A model generated the notes under the pieces. The model did not search any database, was not told the origin of the DNA, and saw only the letters and a list, made by a program, of their open reading frames with translations. DNA of 64,000 bases from Betaproteobacteria bacterium (GTDB taxonomy: Bacteria > Pseudomonadota > Gammaproteobacteria > Burkholderiales > Usitatibacteraceae). Of the stretch, positions 8,144 to 17,204 are shown piece after piece. Numbering within the stretch: the first letter of the stretch is position 1; each line of letters begins with the position of its first letter. The stretch is from positions 1 to 64,000 of the forward strand of contig JADJMI010000026.1 in the NCBI GenBank assembly GCA_016709665.1, in the 5' to 3' direction. The translations under genes were made by a program, and so were the position numbers.

Positions 8144-9037
8144 ATGGCCGCCCGGATCATCGACGGCAACGTCATCGCCCACAAGGTGCGCGCCGACTGG
8201 CGCACCAAGGTGGACGCGCTTCGCGCCCACGGGACGGAGCCGGGCCTCGCGGTCGTCATCGTCGGGGACAACCCGGCCTCGCGCGTCTACGTGCGCCACA
8301 AGACGAAGGCCTGCGCGGAGACGGGCATCCGCTCCGAGGTGGTGGAGTTCCCCGCGGACGCGAGCGAGGCCGCCGTCCTCGAGCGCATCGCGCGGCTCAA
8401 CGCAGACCCGAAGGTGCACGGCATCCTGGTGCAGTTGCCCCTGCCGGCGCACATCGACACGAGGAAGCTCCTCGAGGCCATCGACGTGAGGAAGGACGTC
8501 GACGGGTTCAACCTCTACAACGTCGGCTCGCTCGTGGCGGGCGAAACCATCTTCCCGCCGTGCACGCCTTACGGCGTGCTGTGCATGCTCGAGTACAGCA
8601 ACATCCCCATCGCCGGCCAGAACGTGATCGTGGTGGGGGCGAGCAACATCGTCGGCAAGCCGATGGCGAGCATGCTGATGAAGCGCGACGCCACGGTCGC
8701 CATCACGCACATCAAGACGCGCGACCTGGCGCAGTGGACGATCCTCGCGGACATCCTTGTCGTCGCCGCCGGCAAGCCCAACCTCATCACCGGCCCGATG
8801 GTGCGCACCGGCGCGGTCGTCATCGACGTGGGCATCAACCGCCTGCCCGACGGCCGCCTCGTCGGCGACGTCGACTTCGATGCGGTGAAGGAAAAGGCGT
8901 CCTACATCACGCCGGTGCCCGGCGGCGTCGGCCCGATGACGGTCACCATGCTGCTCGTGAACACCATCAAGGCCGCGCAGCGCGCGTCCGGATTGGACGT
9001 GAGCGACCTGGACACGAGGGACCTGGCCGCAGCCTGA
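8144..9037 (+). CDS. folD: Methylenetetrahydrofolate dehydrogenase/cyclohydrolase FolD
   Basis: This 297-residue protein is a clear FolD. The active-site segment YVRHKTKAC contains the catalytic lysine, HGILVQLPLP is the family signature, KDVDGFN follows, and the NADP site is VVGASNIVGKPMA. It interconverts 5,10-methylene-, methenyl- and 10-formyl-tetrahydrofolate. Placed at the end of the oxygenase/transport operon, it would handle the C1 unit (formaldehyde level) if the oxygenase demethylates its substrate. That pathway role is inference; the enzyme identity is firm. A strong terminator follows at 9058. Confidence 0.95.
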   Translation: MAARIIDGNVIAHKVRADWRTKVDALRAHGTEPGLAVVIVGDNPASRVYVRHKTKACAETGIRSEVVEFPADASEAAVLERIARLNADPKVHGILVQLPLPAHIDTRKLLEAIDVRKDVDGFNLYNVGSLVAGETIFPPCTPYGVLCMLEYSNIPIAGQNVIVVGASNIVGKPMASMLMKRDATVAITHIKTRDLAQWTILADILVVAAGKPNLITGPMVRTGAVVIDVGINRLPDGRLVGDVDFDAVKEKASYITPVPGGVGPMTVTMLLVNTIKAAQRASGLDVSDLDTRDLAAA

Positions 9038-9057
9038 ATGACGCCCGGGGGGGTGGA

Positions 9058-9091
9058 CGGGGGAGCCTTCGGGTTCCCCCGTTTTGTTTTT
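9058..9091 (+). terminator. Intrinsic terminator after folD
   Basis: A 10-bp stem (9058-9067 with 9072-9081, one G-T wobble) is closed by the stable TTCG tetraloop and followed by the T-rich run TTTTGTTTTT. It ends the long rightward oxygenase/transporter/folD transcript. Confidence 0.9.
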
Positions 9092-9105
9092 CCCCTCTCC
9101 CACCC

Positions 9106-9395
9106 GCACTAGCGGCGGGCGCGGTCGTCGGATGCCGGTCAAGGGGCGAATGCTTCCGGAGTCGATCATCCGGAGCATGGTGTCGGTCGCGTTTTTTCGA
9201 TTTCGGACCGAATGAACTTGCCCCGTCCGTCGGCTTCGGGGCCTATGTCGACATAGGTTCGAGCAGGCAGGCCAGAAATGCCTTGACTCGGTCCGAAATC
9301 GAAAAAACGCGACCGACACCCTGCTCCTCGCACCGAGGCGCCGTGACCGAAGTCGCGATCGACCGGCTTCCGACGACCGCGCCTGCCGCTAGTGC
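9106..9395. repeat. 290-bp palindromic element (MITE- or REP-like)
   Basis: The outer ends form an inverted repeat of about 36 bp: GCACTAGCGGCGGGCGCGG at 9106 is mirrored at 9395 with two mismatches. A perfect 33-bp inverted repeat lies further in (left arm about 9179-9211, right arm about 9288-9320). A perfect 16-bp palindrome (CCTATGTCGACATAGG, 9242-9257) sits at the centre. The stretches between these arms match poorly. There is no open reading frame of note inside. The right end contains the TAG stop codon of the leftward gene at 9389. The arrangement resembles a non-autonomous miniature element or a large bacterial interspersed hairpin. No target-site duplication was identified. Confidence 0.75.
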
Positions 9396-9805
9396 CCTCC
9401 CGTCACCAGTCCTGAGGCGGCCAGCACGATCACCCCGATCTCCAGGGCGCAGATGACGAAGAGGGACATCCGGCGCGCCCGCCAGTAGATGGGCATGATC
9501 GCCGCGAGGCAGGGCACGGAGGCGAAGGCGAGCGCGGCGATGCCGACGAGGGTGAGGATGTCGGCGCGGTGCAGCAGCGCCGTCCAGCCCCAGCCGGGGG
9601 CGATGCCGGTCGCCTCGAGGAACTGGCCGGCCGGCAGCTTCCACAGGTCCGGCAGGCGATGGTGGGCGACGTGCGGGTCGAGCAGGCCCAGCACGTAGAC
9701 CCCGAACAGGATGACGAGGGCGGCGAGCCCGGTGTGGGTGATGACCGCCAGCACGCGCCCGTATGCGAGCTGGTCCCTGCCCAGTCCCTTGTCGTTCAGT
9801 TCCAC
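9389..9805 (-). CDS. Small membrane protein (DUF1634-like) paired with TauE/SafE
   Basis: The protein has 138 residues with a GTG start at 9805, overlapping the end of the exporter gene by 10 bases. Three hydrophobic helices are visible: VLAVITHTGLAALVILFGVY, the segment around ILTLVGIAALAFASVPCLAA, and FVICALEIGVIVLAASGLV. Short proteins with this three-helix pattern (DUF1634) commonly accompany TauE/SafE permeases and may be a second subunit. The stop codon lies within the terminal repeat of the 290-bp palindromic element, so that element directly abuts or has reshaped the 3' end of the gene. The start choice depends on the overlap and could shift by a few codons. Confidence 0.65.
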   Translation of the reverse strand: MELNDKGLGRDQLAYGRVLAVITHTGLAALVILFGVYVLGLLDPHVAHHRLPDLWKLPAGQFLEATGIAPGWGWTALLHRADILTLVGIAALAFASVPCLAAIMPIYWRARRMSLFVICALEIGVIVLAASGLVTGGH

Positions 9806-10749
9806 AGTCCCAGTCCCTTGAGGAGCGCGCGAAGGCCGGCGAAGGCGAGGAGCCCCAGCACGAGCTTGCGGATGGTGGCTGCCGGAAGCACCGTGAGCAG
9901 CCGCGCGCCGATCTTGGCGCCGAGCATCATGCCGATCACCGAGGGCACGGCGATCATCGGCAGCACCGCGCCCTTGTTGACGTAGACCCAGGCCGCCGAG
10001 CTGTCCACGAGCGACAGGATGAAGCTCGACGTGCCGGCCGAGACCTTGAGCGGCGCCCCCATGAGGAGGTTGAGCGCCGGGAGGTTGGCCCAGCCCGCGC
10101 CCAGCCCGAAGAGGCCCGCGAGGATGCCGATCACGAAGAAGACCGCGAGCCCCTGCGGCGTGCGATGCACGTGCCAGGGGACCTGCCGTCCCGTCCCGGC
10201 CTCGACGAGTATTCCGTTCATGCCGAGGGCGGCCGACAGGGCGTCCGGCGCGGGCACCGACGGGTATTCGGACTTCTTCGCGCTGGCCATCAGCACGACG
10301 ATGCCGAGGATGGTGACGCCGAGCGCGACCTGCACGACCTGGGTGGGCAGCGCGAAGCCGATCATCGCGCCCAGGATGGAGCTCGCGGAGGCGACGAGCG
10401 CGAGGGGCAGGGCGAGCCGAAGGCTGGCGAGGCCGCCGGAAAGGAGCGACGGCCCGGCGGACAACGCGCTCGCCAGCGCGACCAGCAGGCCCGCGCCGCG
10501 CACGAAATCGAGGTGGAAGGGAAAGAACCCGCCCACGATCGGCACGAAGAGCACGCCGCCGCCCACGCCCGCCGGCACGGCGATGATGCCCAGCACGAAG
10601 CACACGGCGAAGAGGGCGATGGGCCAGCCCCACCAGGGCATCGCGAAGGTGCTCGCCGCCGGGTCGGCCGCGAAGGCATCCGGCAGGGCGAGGGTGAGGC
10701 CGAGGAAGAGGGCGAGGCGAAGGAACCGCGACCGCGAAGGCGTGTGCAC
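9796..10749 (-). CDS. TauE/SafE family exporter (probable sulfite/organosulfur exporter)
   Basis: This 317-residue polytopic protein has an N-terminal signal-like helix and two repeated halves typical of TauE/SafE. VPAGVGGGVLFVPIVGG lies in the first half and FGLGAGWANLPALNLLMG in the second. Family members export sulfite, sulfoacetate or related anions made during sulfonate breakdown. Two such exporters within 6 kb of a possible sulfonate monooxygenase fit removal of sulfite, but the family is broad and the substrate is inferred. A sigma-54-type promoter match lies 138-153 bases upstream of the start, with a 9-bp hairpin (10829-10837 with 10850-10858) in the presumed leader. Confidence 0.8.
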   Translation of the reverse strand: MHTPSRSRFLRLALFLGLTLALPDAFAADPAASTFAMPWWGWPIALFAVCFVLGIIAVPAGVGGGVLFVPIVGGFFPFHLDFVRGAGLLVALASALSAGPSLLSGGLASLRLALPLALVASASSILGAMIGFALPTQVVQVALGVTILGIVVLMASAKKSEYPSVPAPDALSAALGMNGILVEAGTGRQVPWHVHRTPQGLAVFFVIGILAGLFGLGAGWANLPALNLLMGAPLKVSAGTSSFILSLVDSSAAWVYVNKGAVLPMIAVPSVIGMMLGAKIGARLLTVLPAATIRKLVLGLLAFAGLRALLKGLGLWN

Positions 10750-10886
10750 CTGGAGATTGTCCGTCGGGGAGTGGGATGGCGTCCAGCGGTGCCGGTTTCC
10801 GATCGAAACGCGTGAGGGCCGCGCGGGACCCGGATGTCGTCCCCGCGAAACATCCGGGGCGCCGCAAGCGCCTGGCCCGAGGCTTC

Positions 10887-10902
10887 AGCAAGCGCAGTGC
10901 CA
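10887..10902 (-). promoter_or_regulatory. Sigma-54 (-24/-12) promoter match for the tauE operon
   Basis: On the minus strand the 16 bases read TGGCACTGCGCTTGCT, which differs from the consensus TGGCACGRNNNTTGCW at one position and keeps the essential GG and GC with correct spacing. It points toward the exporter gene starting at 10749. The neighbouring gene at 12127 encodes a sigma-54 activator. Confidence 0.6.
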
Positions 10903-11017
10903 GCGATGCCCTTCGCCACCGGCGGTGAAAACGGTGCCGACACGCCGTCACGAACGAGCCGCGCGCGGTTAAGATGCGTCTTCCCCGCTGCCCGGCTCCG
11001 TCGTCCGCTCATCCGCC

Positions 11018-12126
11018 ATGTCATCCCGCGTTCCCCACCGCATCGAGGAACCCGCGTCGCCCGAGAGCGGCTCGCGTGGCGTCGGCATGGCGGTGGTGCC
11101 CAACCTGCGCGAAACGCTCATGCCGTTCGCGGACAGCGTGCCGTGGCCGGTGGTGGTGGTCGACGAGGCGGGGCTCGTGCTGCACGTGAACGACGCGATG
11201 CGCGCGGCCGGCAAGCCCGTGCCGGAGAAGGGCCGGCGCGAGCTTTCGCACCTCTTTCCCGAGTATTTCGCCGCGATGCGCGGCGCGCCGGCGCCGTGGC
11301 TCGTGCAGCAGGAATTCGTCGTGACGCGCAGCGTCGCGCCGAGCCTCGAGATCCACGAGCACGTGTGGGTGCGCCGGCTGCCGAAGGGCTCGTGCCTCAT
11401 CGTGGTGGACGAGACGCGCCTGCACCACCTGGAGAGCGCCCACGCCCAGACCGCCCGCCTCGCCTCGCTCGGTTTCATGCTGGCGAGCGTGAGCCACGAG
11501 ATCGGCAACCCGCTCACCGCGATGCACACGATGCTGCAGGTGCTGCAGTCGAAGAAGAACATCCCCCGCGAGGACCTGGAGCGCGGCATCCGCAACGTCG
11601 CCTCCAACGTGCGCCGCATCGTCGCCATCACCCGCAAGCTCAACGCCTTCGCCCGCGCGAGCACCGAGTCCGCCGCGCTCTTCGCGATCGACACGGCCAT
11701 CGAGGAGGCGGCCGTGCTGCTGGGCTACGACAGCCTGGGCGAGTCGGTGCAGCTGATCCACGAGCCTTGCGCCGACGCCTGGACCTTCGGCCACGTCGAC
11801 CAGTTGCAGCAGGTCTTCCACAACATCTTCCTCAACGCCGCGCAGGCGATGCACGGCTCGGGGACCATTTCCGTGCGCTCGCGCGTGCTCGAGCGCTCGG
11901 TCGAGATCGCCGTCCGCGACGCCGGCCCGGGCCTGCCGGAGGACGCGAAGAGCCGCATCTTCGACCCGTTCTTCACCACGAAGCCGAGCGGCGAGGGCAC
12001 GGGCCTGGGGCTCGCGATCAGCTACGAGATCGTGCACGAGCACCAGGGGTCCCTCGTCGCCGCCAACCATCCCGACGGCGGCGCCGTGTTCACCATCGCG
12101 CTGCCGCGTCACGCCGGTCGGCTCGC

Positions 12127-12130
<4 letters not shown>
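11018..12130 (+). CDS. Soluble PAS-type sensor histidine kinase
   Basis: This 370-residue kinase has no membrane segments. An N-terminal PAS-like region (about 30-140; VPWPVVVVDEAGLVLHVNDA) is followed by a dimerisation/phosphoacceptor box with H160 (SVSHEIGNPLTAMHT). The ATPase domain shows N (NIFLNAAQAM), G1 (DAGPGLP), F (FDPFFTT) and G2 (GTGLGLAI) boxes. This NtrB-like layout usually senses an internal signal. Its stop overlaps the start of the response regulator (ATGA), so the two form a coupled pair. Position between two operons with sigma-54-like promoters suggests control of those operons. Confidence 0.9.
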
Positions 12131-13536
<1,406 letters not shown>

Positions 13537-13547
13537 CGCGCCGGGCT

Positions 13548-13562
13548 GTTTCCCTTGGAAAC
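13548..13562. promoter_or_regulatory. Possible activator site, GTTTCC-N3-GGAAAC
   Basis: A perfect 6-bp inverted repeat with a 3-base centre lies 64 bases upstream of the sigma-54-like promoter at 13626. A near copy (GTTTCC-GAT-CGAAAC, one mismatch in the arms) occurs at 10795-10809 in front of the tauE gene. Shared sites near two sigma-54-like promoters suggest binding by the activator encoded between them. The evidence is only two sites. Confidence 0.35.
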
Positions 13563-13625
13563 GACCCGGGCCCGAAGGAACGCGGTGCCGAACGTTAACT
13601 CATTGAAGCGCAAGGGGAAGATTTG

Positions 13626-13641
13626 TGGTGCGGAAATTGCA
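13626..13641 (+). promoter_or_regulatory. Sigma-54 (-24/-12) promoter match for the panB-like operon
   Basis: The 16 bases read TGGTGCGGAAATTGCA. The GG and GC elements, their spacing and the TTGCA block match the consensus TGGCACGRNNNTTGCW, with two mismatches inside the first block. It is 57 bases before the start codon at 13698, and transcription would begin near 13652. A sigma-54 activator gene ends 90 bases upstream. Confidence 0.6.
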
Positions 13642-13697
13642 ATAGGGACAGGCCGGAAACACGATTCCCAATACACATCAACGCCTGAGGAGTGCAA

Positions 13698-14597
13698 ATG
13701 ACGCAACCCGCCGCCCCCGCCGCCGCGCCCGCGAAGCGCAAGAAGGTCACCATCCCGATGCTCCGGGACAAGAAGAAGAACAAGGAGCCCATCGTCCAGC
13801 TGGCGGTGTACGACTACGAGAACGCGATCGTCGCCGACCGGCTCGGCATCGACATCCTGTGCGTTTCCGACACCGGCGGCATGGTGCTCTTCGGCCACGA
13901 GTCGACGACCTCGGTGTCCTTCGAGGAAGTGATGTTCATGGCCCAGGCCGTGAAGCGCGGCTCGCAGTACGGCCTGCGCATGGTCGACATGCCCTACATG
14001 AGCTTCCACCTGTCCGAGATGCAGTCGGTCGACAACGCCGCGCAGTACGTCGCGTAGGCCGGCGCCGAGGTGATGAAGTGCGAGGGCAACATCCACCACG
14101 CCCGCAACATCGAGGCCATCATCAAGGCCGGCATCCCGGTCCAGGGCCACATCGGCATCTGCCCGATGCGCATGCCCCAGCTCGGCGGCTTCACGGCCCA
14201 GGGCAAGACGGCCGAGCGCGCCAAGGAGCTCGTCGAGGACGCCCGCGCCTTCGTCGACGCCGGCTGCTTCTCGATCATGACCGAGGTGTGCACCTCCGAA
14301 GTCTCCCAGTACCTCGCCGAGACGCTCGACGTGCCCGTCATCAGCCTGGGCTCGGGGAGCACCTCGGACGGCGTGCACATCATCGGATCGGACCTCTTCC
14401 ACCTGTACGAGAAGCACGTGCCGCGGCACTCCAAGATCTACCGCGATCTCGTGCCCATCCTCGAGGACGGCTACCGCGAGTACATGGCCGACGTGAAGGG
14501 CCGCACGTACCCGGGCCCGGAGCACACGGTCTTCATGAAGCCCGAGGAGCTCGACAAGTTCTGCAAGATGATGCAGTGGAGCCCCAAGGGGAAGTGA
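13698..14597 (+). pseudogene. PanB-like hydroxymethyltransferase with in-frame TAG at codon 120
   Basis: The frame continues past a TAG at 14055-14057 and gives about 298 residues of ketopantoate hydroxymethyltransferase (PanB) family sequence. Both halves are well conserved: VSDTGGMVLFG and DMPYMSF (metal ligands), KCEGN, GHIGICPMRMPQLGGF, and MTEVCTS (catalytic glutamate). The interrupted segment is AAQYVA-stop-AGAEVM; relatives usually have lysine or glutamate at that place, so a GAG to TAG change is the simplest account. The enzyme class moves a hydroxymethyl group from 5,10-methylene-tetrahydrofolate to a 2-oxo acid. No panC is nearby, so the role may not be pantothenate synthesis. GAGGAG at 13687-13692 is the ribosome site. 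It may be a nonsense mutant, a read-through gene or a sequence error. Confidence 0.75.
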
Positions 14598-14608
14598 TCC
14601 CGCGCGCC

Positions 14609-15073
14609 ATGGTGCCTTCCGCCGCCCCCGCCTCGACCGATCGCGGTGCCGCCGAGCTCCTCGCCGGCGTCGCGTTCTTCTCCGGCTTCTCGGACGAGCA
14701 GCGGCGGCGGATCGCATCGAACTCGCGCCGGGTCCGCTTCCGCGCGGGGCAGCAGATCTACCAGGTGGGCGAGCCGTCCTACGTGTTCTACGTGCTGGTC
14801 GACGGCTCGGTGTTCTTCTCGTTCGCCGTCGGCCAGCGCCAGGCGCCGGCCCAGGTGGTCGGCCGCGGCGACGTCTTCGGGTGGGCCGCGCTCGTCGAGG
14901 CGGGAACGCCCCGCAACGGATCGGCCGCCGCCATGACCGACTGCACGGCCCTCGCCTTCGACGGCGCGGACCTGCTCGCCATGGCCGATGCCGACCACAC
15001 CCTCGGCTACGCGCTCATGCGCGCCCTGAACAAGATCATCACGGGCACGCTCTGGGCCTTCGTCGCCGGCTAG
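14609..15073 (+). CDS. Free-standing cNMP-binding-like domain protein
   Basis: This 154-residue protein is a single cyclic-nucleotide-binding-like domain. It has FRAGQQIYQVGEPSYVFYVL in the first strands and the cassette GDVFGWAALVE, with W92 where cAMP binders have glutamate. It has no helix-turn-helix and no membrane segment. The cassette is nearly identical to those fused to the ferredoxin (1862) and the permease (4005), so all three probably derive from one ancestor or respond to one ligand. An alternative GTG start at 14594 overlaps the preceding stop codon. It lies between the panB-like gene and an exporter gene in a presumed sigma-54-controlled operon. Confidence 0.8.
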   Translation: MVPSAAPASTDRGAAELLAGVAFFSGFSDEQRRRIASNSRRVRFRAGQQIYQVGEPSYVFYVLVDGSVFFSFAVGQRQAPAQVVGRGDVFGWAALVEAGTPRNGSAAAMTDCTALAFDGADLLAMADADHTLGYALMRALNKIITGTLWAFVAG

Positions 15074-15101
15074 CGGCGACCCGCCACCCGGACGCCGGGC
15101 C

Positions 15102-15845
15102 GTGATCGTCCCGGGCGCAGACGTCCTTCTCGCCGCCGCGCTCGTCGGCTTCCTGATCGGCGCCATCGGCATCGGCGGCATCCTGCTCATCCCGGCGCTC
15201 GCCGCCTTCGCGCAATTCACCCCGCACCAGGCGAGCGCCACCGCGCTCTTCACCTTCGTCTTCACCGGCGTCCTGGGCACGATCCTCTTCCAGCGCAAGG
15301 GCAGCATCGACTGGCGGCAGGCGGCGACGGTATGCGCGAGCGCGATCGTCTTCAGCTACCTCGGCGCGAGGGCGAGCGCGCTCGTCACCGGCCCGACGCT
15401 CATGCGCGTGATCGCCCTGCTCATCGTCTTCGCGGGCGCCTACGTGTTCTTTCCCGCGAAGCCGCGTCCCGCGGGCGAGGAGTCCGGTCCCCGCACGGGC
15501 CTTCTCGTCCTCATCGGCGCGGCCTCGGGCTTCGGCTCCGGCTTCTCGGGCGCGGGCGGCCCGCTCTTCTCGGTGCCGCTCATGGTGATCGGCGGCTTTC
15601 CCGCGCTGACGGCCATCGGCACGAGCCAGGTGCTGCAGGTGTGGTCGGCCGGCGCGGGCAGCCTCGCGCATCTCGCGACCGGCGCCATCCAGTGGCCGCT
15701 CGTGCCCGGAATCGTGGCCGGGGAGCTGGTCGGCGTCGTGGCGGGCGTGCGACTCGCCCATGCGGTGAGCGCGCTCGTGCTCAGGCGCCTCGCCGGCGCC
15801 TCGTGCCTGGCGGTGGGCGCCTGGCTCCTCGTGCGCCACTTCTAG
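15102..15845 (+). CDS. TauE/SafE family exporter, second copy
   Basis: This 247-residue polytopic protein starts at GTG 15102. It shows the two TauE/SafE repeats: IGAIGIGGILLIPALAAF in the first and GFGSGFSGAGGPLFSVPLMV in the second. It is shorter than the copy at 9796-10749 and lacks the N-terminal signal-like helix and long central loop. Sequence divergence between the two suggests different substrates or separate origins, not recent duplication. It lies in the operon with the panB-like and gcvT-like genes. Export of sulfite or a related anion is inferred from context. Confidence 0.8.
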   Translation: MIVPGADVLLAAALVGFLIGAIGIGGILLIPALAAFAQFTPHQASATALFTFVFTGVLGTILFQRKGSIDWRQAATVCASAIVFSYLGARASALVTGPTLMRVIALLIVFAGAYVFFPAKPRPAGEESGPRTGLLVLIGAASGFGSGFSGAGGPLFSVPLMVIGGFPALTAIGTSQVLQVWSAGAGSLAHLATGAIQWPLVPGIVAGELVGVVAGVRLAHAVSALVLRRLAGASCLAVGAWLLVRHF

Positions 15846-15847
15846 CG

Positions 15848-16913
15848 ATGAATGGGCTGGCCGCGCATTTCTCGACACGGGGCGTGCGACTGGCATCGCT
15901 GCCGGGCGGCGGCGCGGTGCCGTCGGATTTCGGCGACGCGGCGGCCGAGCACCGCGCGACGCGCGAAGCCTGCGGCCTCTTCGATTTCTCCTTCATGGGC
16001 GCCTGGGAGATCCTGGGCCGCGACGCGGCGGCCCATCTCGCGCGATTGCAGACGCGGGACCTTCGCGCCCTGGTGCCGGGACGCTGCGCCTACACGCTGC
16101 TGCTGCGCGAGGACGGCACGGTCCTGAACGACGCGACCGTGTGGATGTTCTCGCCGGAGCGATACTGGCTCTTCACCGGCCGGCCTTCCGATGGCGAGTG
16201 CGTGTCCGGCGTGTCCGCCGTGCATGACGCGATCGCGAGGCCCCTGGCCCCGCGTGCCGTGATCGCCCTGCAGGGGCCGGCGAGCGGCGCGGCGCTCGCG
16301 AAGCTCCTCGGATCGCAGGCCGTGCGCGACCTGAGTTACTTCCGGTTCGTCGAGCGCGAGCTGCCGGGCGGCCCGGCCCTCGTCGCGCGCCTGGGATACA
16401 GCGGCGAGCTGGGCTACGAGATCGTGCTGGACGAGTCGCGCGCGGTCGACGCGTGGCAGGCGCTCGCCGCGGCCGGTGCGGCCTACGGCCTACGCGAGGC
16501 CGGCTTCGGGGCGGCCGACAGCCTGCGCATCGAGTGCGGGCACATTCTCTTCCTGCGCGAGCTGGCGACGCCGCGGCTGCCGGCGGCGCTGGGGCTCGCG
16601 CGGCTCGTCACGTCGGCCGATTCCGCGATGCGGGGCGAAAGCGCTGCAGGCGGCTTCCGGCGCCGTGTCCACGCGGCTGGTGGGCATCGAGATCGTCGAT
16701 TCGGCCGCGCCCCTGTCGGCGCCTCCGGTGGAGATCACGAGCGAGGCGGATTCGCCCACGTTCGGGGGGCGGATCGGGCTGGGCTTCGCGCCCGCCGCGC
16801 ATGACCGGATCGGAACCTTGCTTTCGTCGCAGGACGGGCGCGCGTGCGTGGTGACGGCGCTCGCGCGCTACGACCCGGAACGGGTTCGGCCGAAGGGAAG
16901 TCCGCTGCCTTGA
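15848..16913 (+). pseudogene. GcvT-like folate-dependent methyl/aminomethyltransferase, frameshifted
   Basis: Residues 1 to about 260 in one frame are a GcvT/aminomethyltransferase-type fold: GLFDFSFMGAWEILG, then VLNDATVWMF, GPASGAALAKLLG and RLGYSGELGYEIV. The homologous reading continues one base further along (frame of 16623 onward) as AKALQAASGAVSTRLVGIEI and ends at TGA 16911-16913. Removing one G from the GGGG run at 16632-16635 joins the frames without loss, which gives about 354 residues, the usual size. The family moves C1 groups to or from tetrahydrofolate. Standing with FolD and the PanB-like gene, it supports a folate-linked C1 pathway. Without correction the protein would lose its normal C-terminal barrel. 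Confidence 0.75.
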
Positions 16914-16966
16914 TGGTTCGTGCGTGCGAGGGAACTTCGAGACTTCGTGAGACGAAAGACGTGGAC

Positions 16967-17124
16967 GCCGATTGCCGCCGATGTCCCGCCGATTGCCGCC
17001 GATGAACATCGGAATCTTCTCGCCTGGCGAATTTTGCCGACTGCTTGCTGGCAATGGGCCGTCACGGTTCCATTCATCCTGCCTTCAATCGGCGGCAATC
17101 GGCGGGACATCGGCGGCAATCGGC
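16967..17124. repeat. Perfect 37-bp inverted repeat between convergent genes
   Basis: The arms at 16967-17003 and 17088-17124 are exact reverse complements and are separated by 84 bases without a gene. Each arm itself holds a 12-base motif (ATTGCCGCCGAT) twice. The element could form a long hairpin and may act as a two-way transcription stop between the gcvT-like gene and the epimerase gene, or be a mobile REP-like unit. No reading frame of note lies inside. Confidence 0.75.
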
Positions 17125-17204
17125 GTTTCCAACGATGTTCGCCAGCATCACTCACCGACTATCGGCGATTCCAACGATGTCGGCCGGCATCACCTCGATC
17201 GCCA
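17121..17204. repeat. Imperfect 42-base tandem duplication at the epimerase 3' end
   Basis: The copy at 17121 (CGGCGTTTCCAACGATGTTC) is repeated at 17163 (CGGCGATTCCAACGATGTCG), with about 27 of the first 31 bases equal. The second copy encodes the C-terminal residues of the epimerase (to 17152) and the first lies mostly outside the gene, as left by a duplication of the gene end or by insertion of the neighbouring inverted repeat. Confidence 0.55.

Noticed and set aside
14055..14057. Pyrrolysine or programmed amber decoding in the PanB-like gene
   Set aside because: No pyl genes or downstream structure are seen, PanB enzymes are not known to use it, and a single GAG to TAG change is simpler. 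Left only as a point to check by reads.
13698..14597. Phosphoenolpyruvate mutase or phosphonopyruvate hydrolase
   Set aside because: This was considered because of the phosphonate island, but the DMPYMSF, KCEGN and GHIGICPMRMPQLGGF segments are those of the PanB family.
16967..17124. CRISPR-like repeats
   Set aside because: The repeated ATTGCCGCCGAT units are few, irregularly spaced and arranged as an inverted repeat, with no cas genes in the window.
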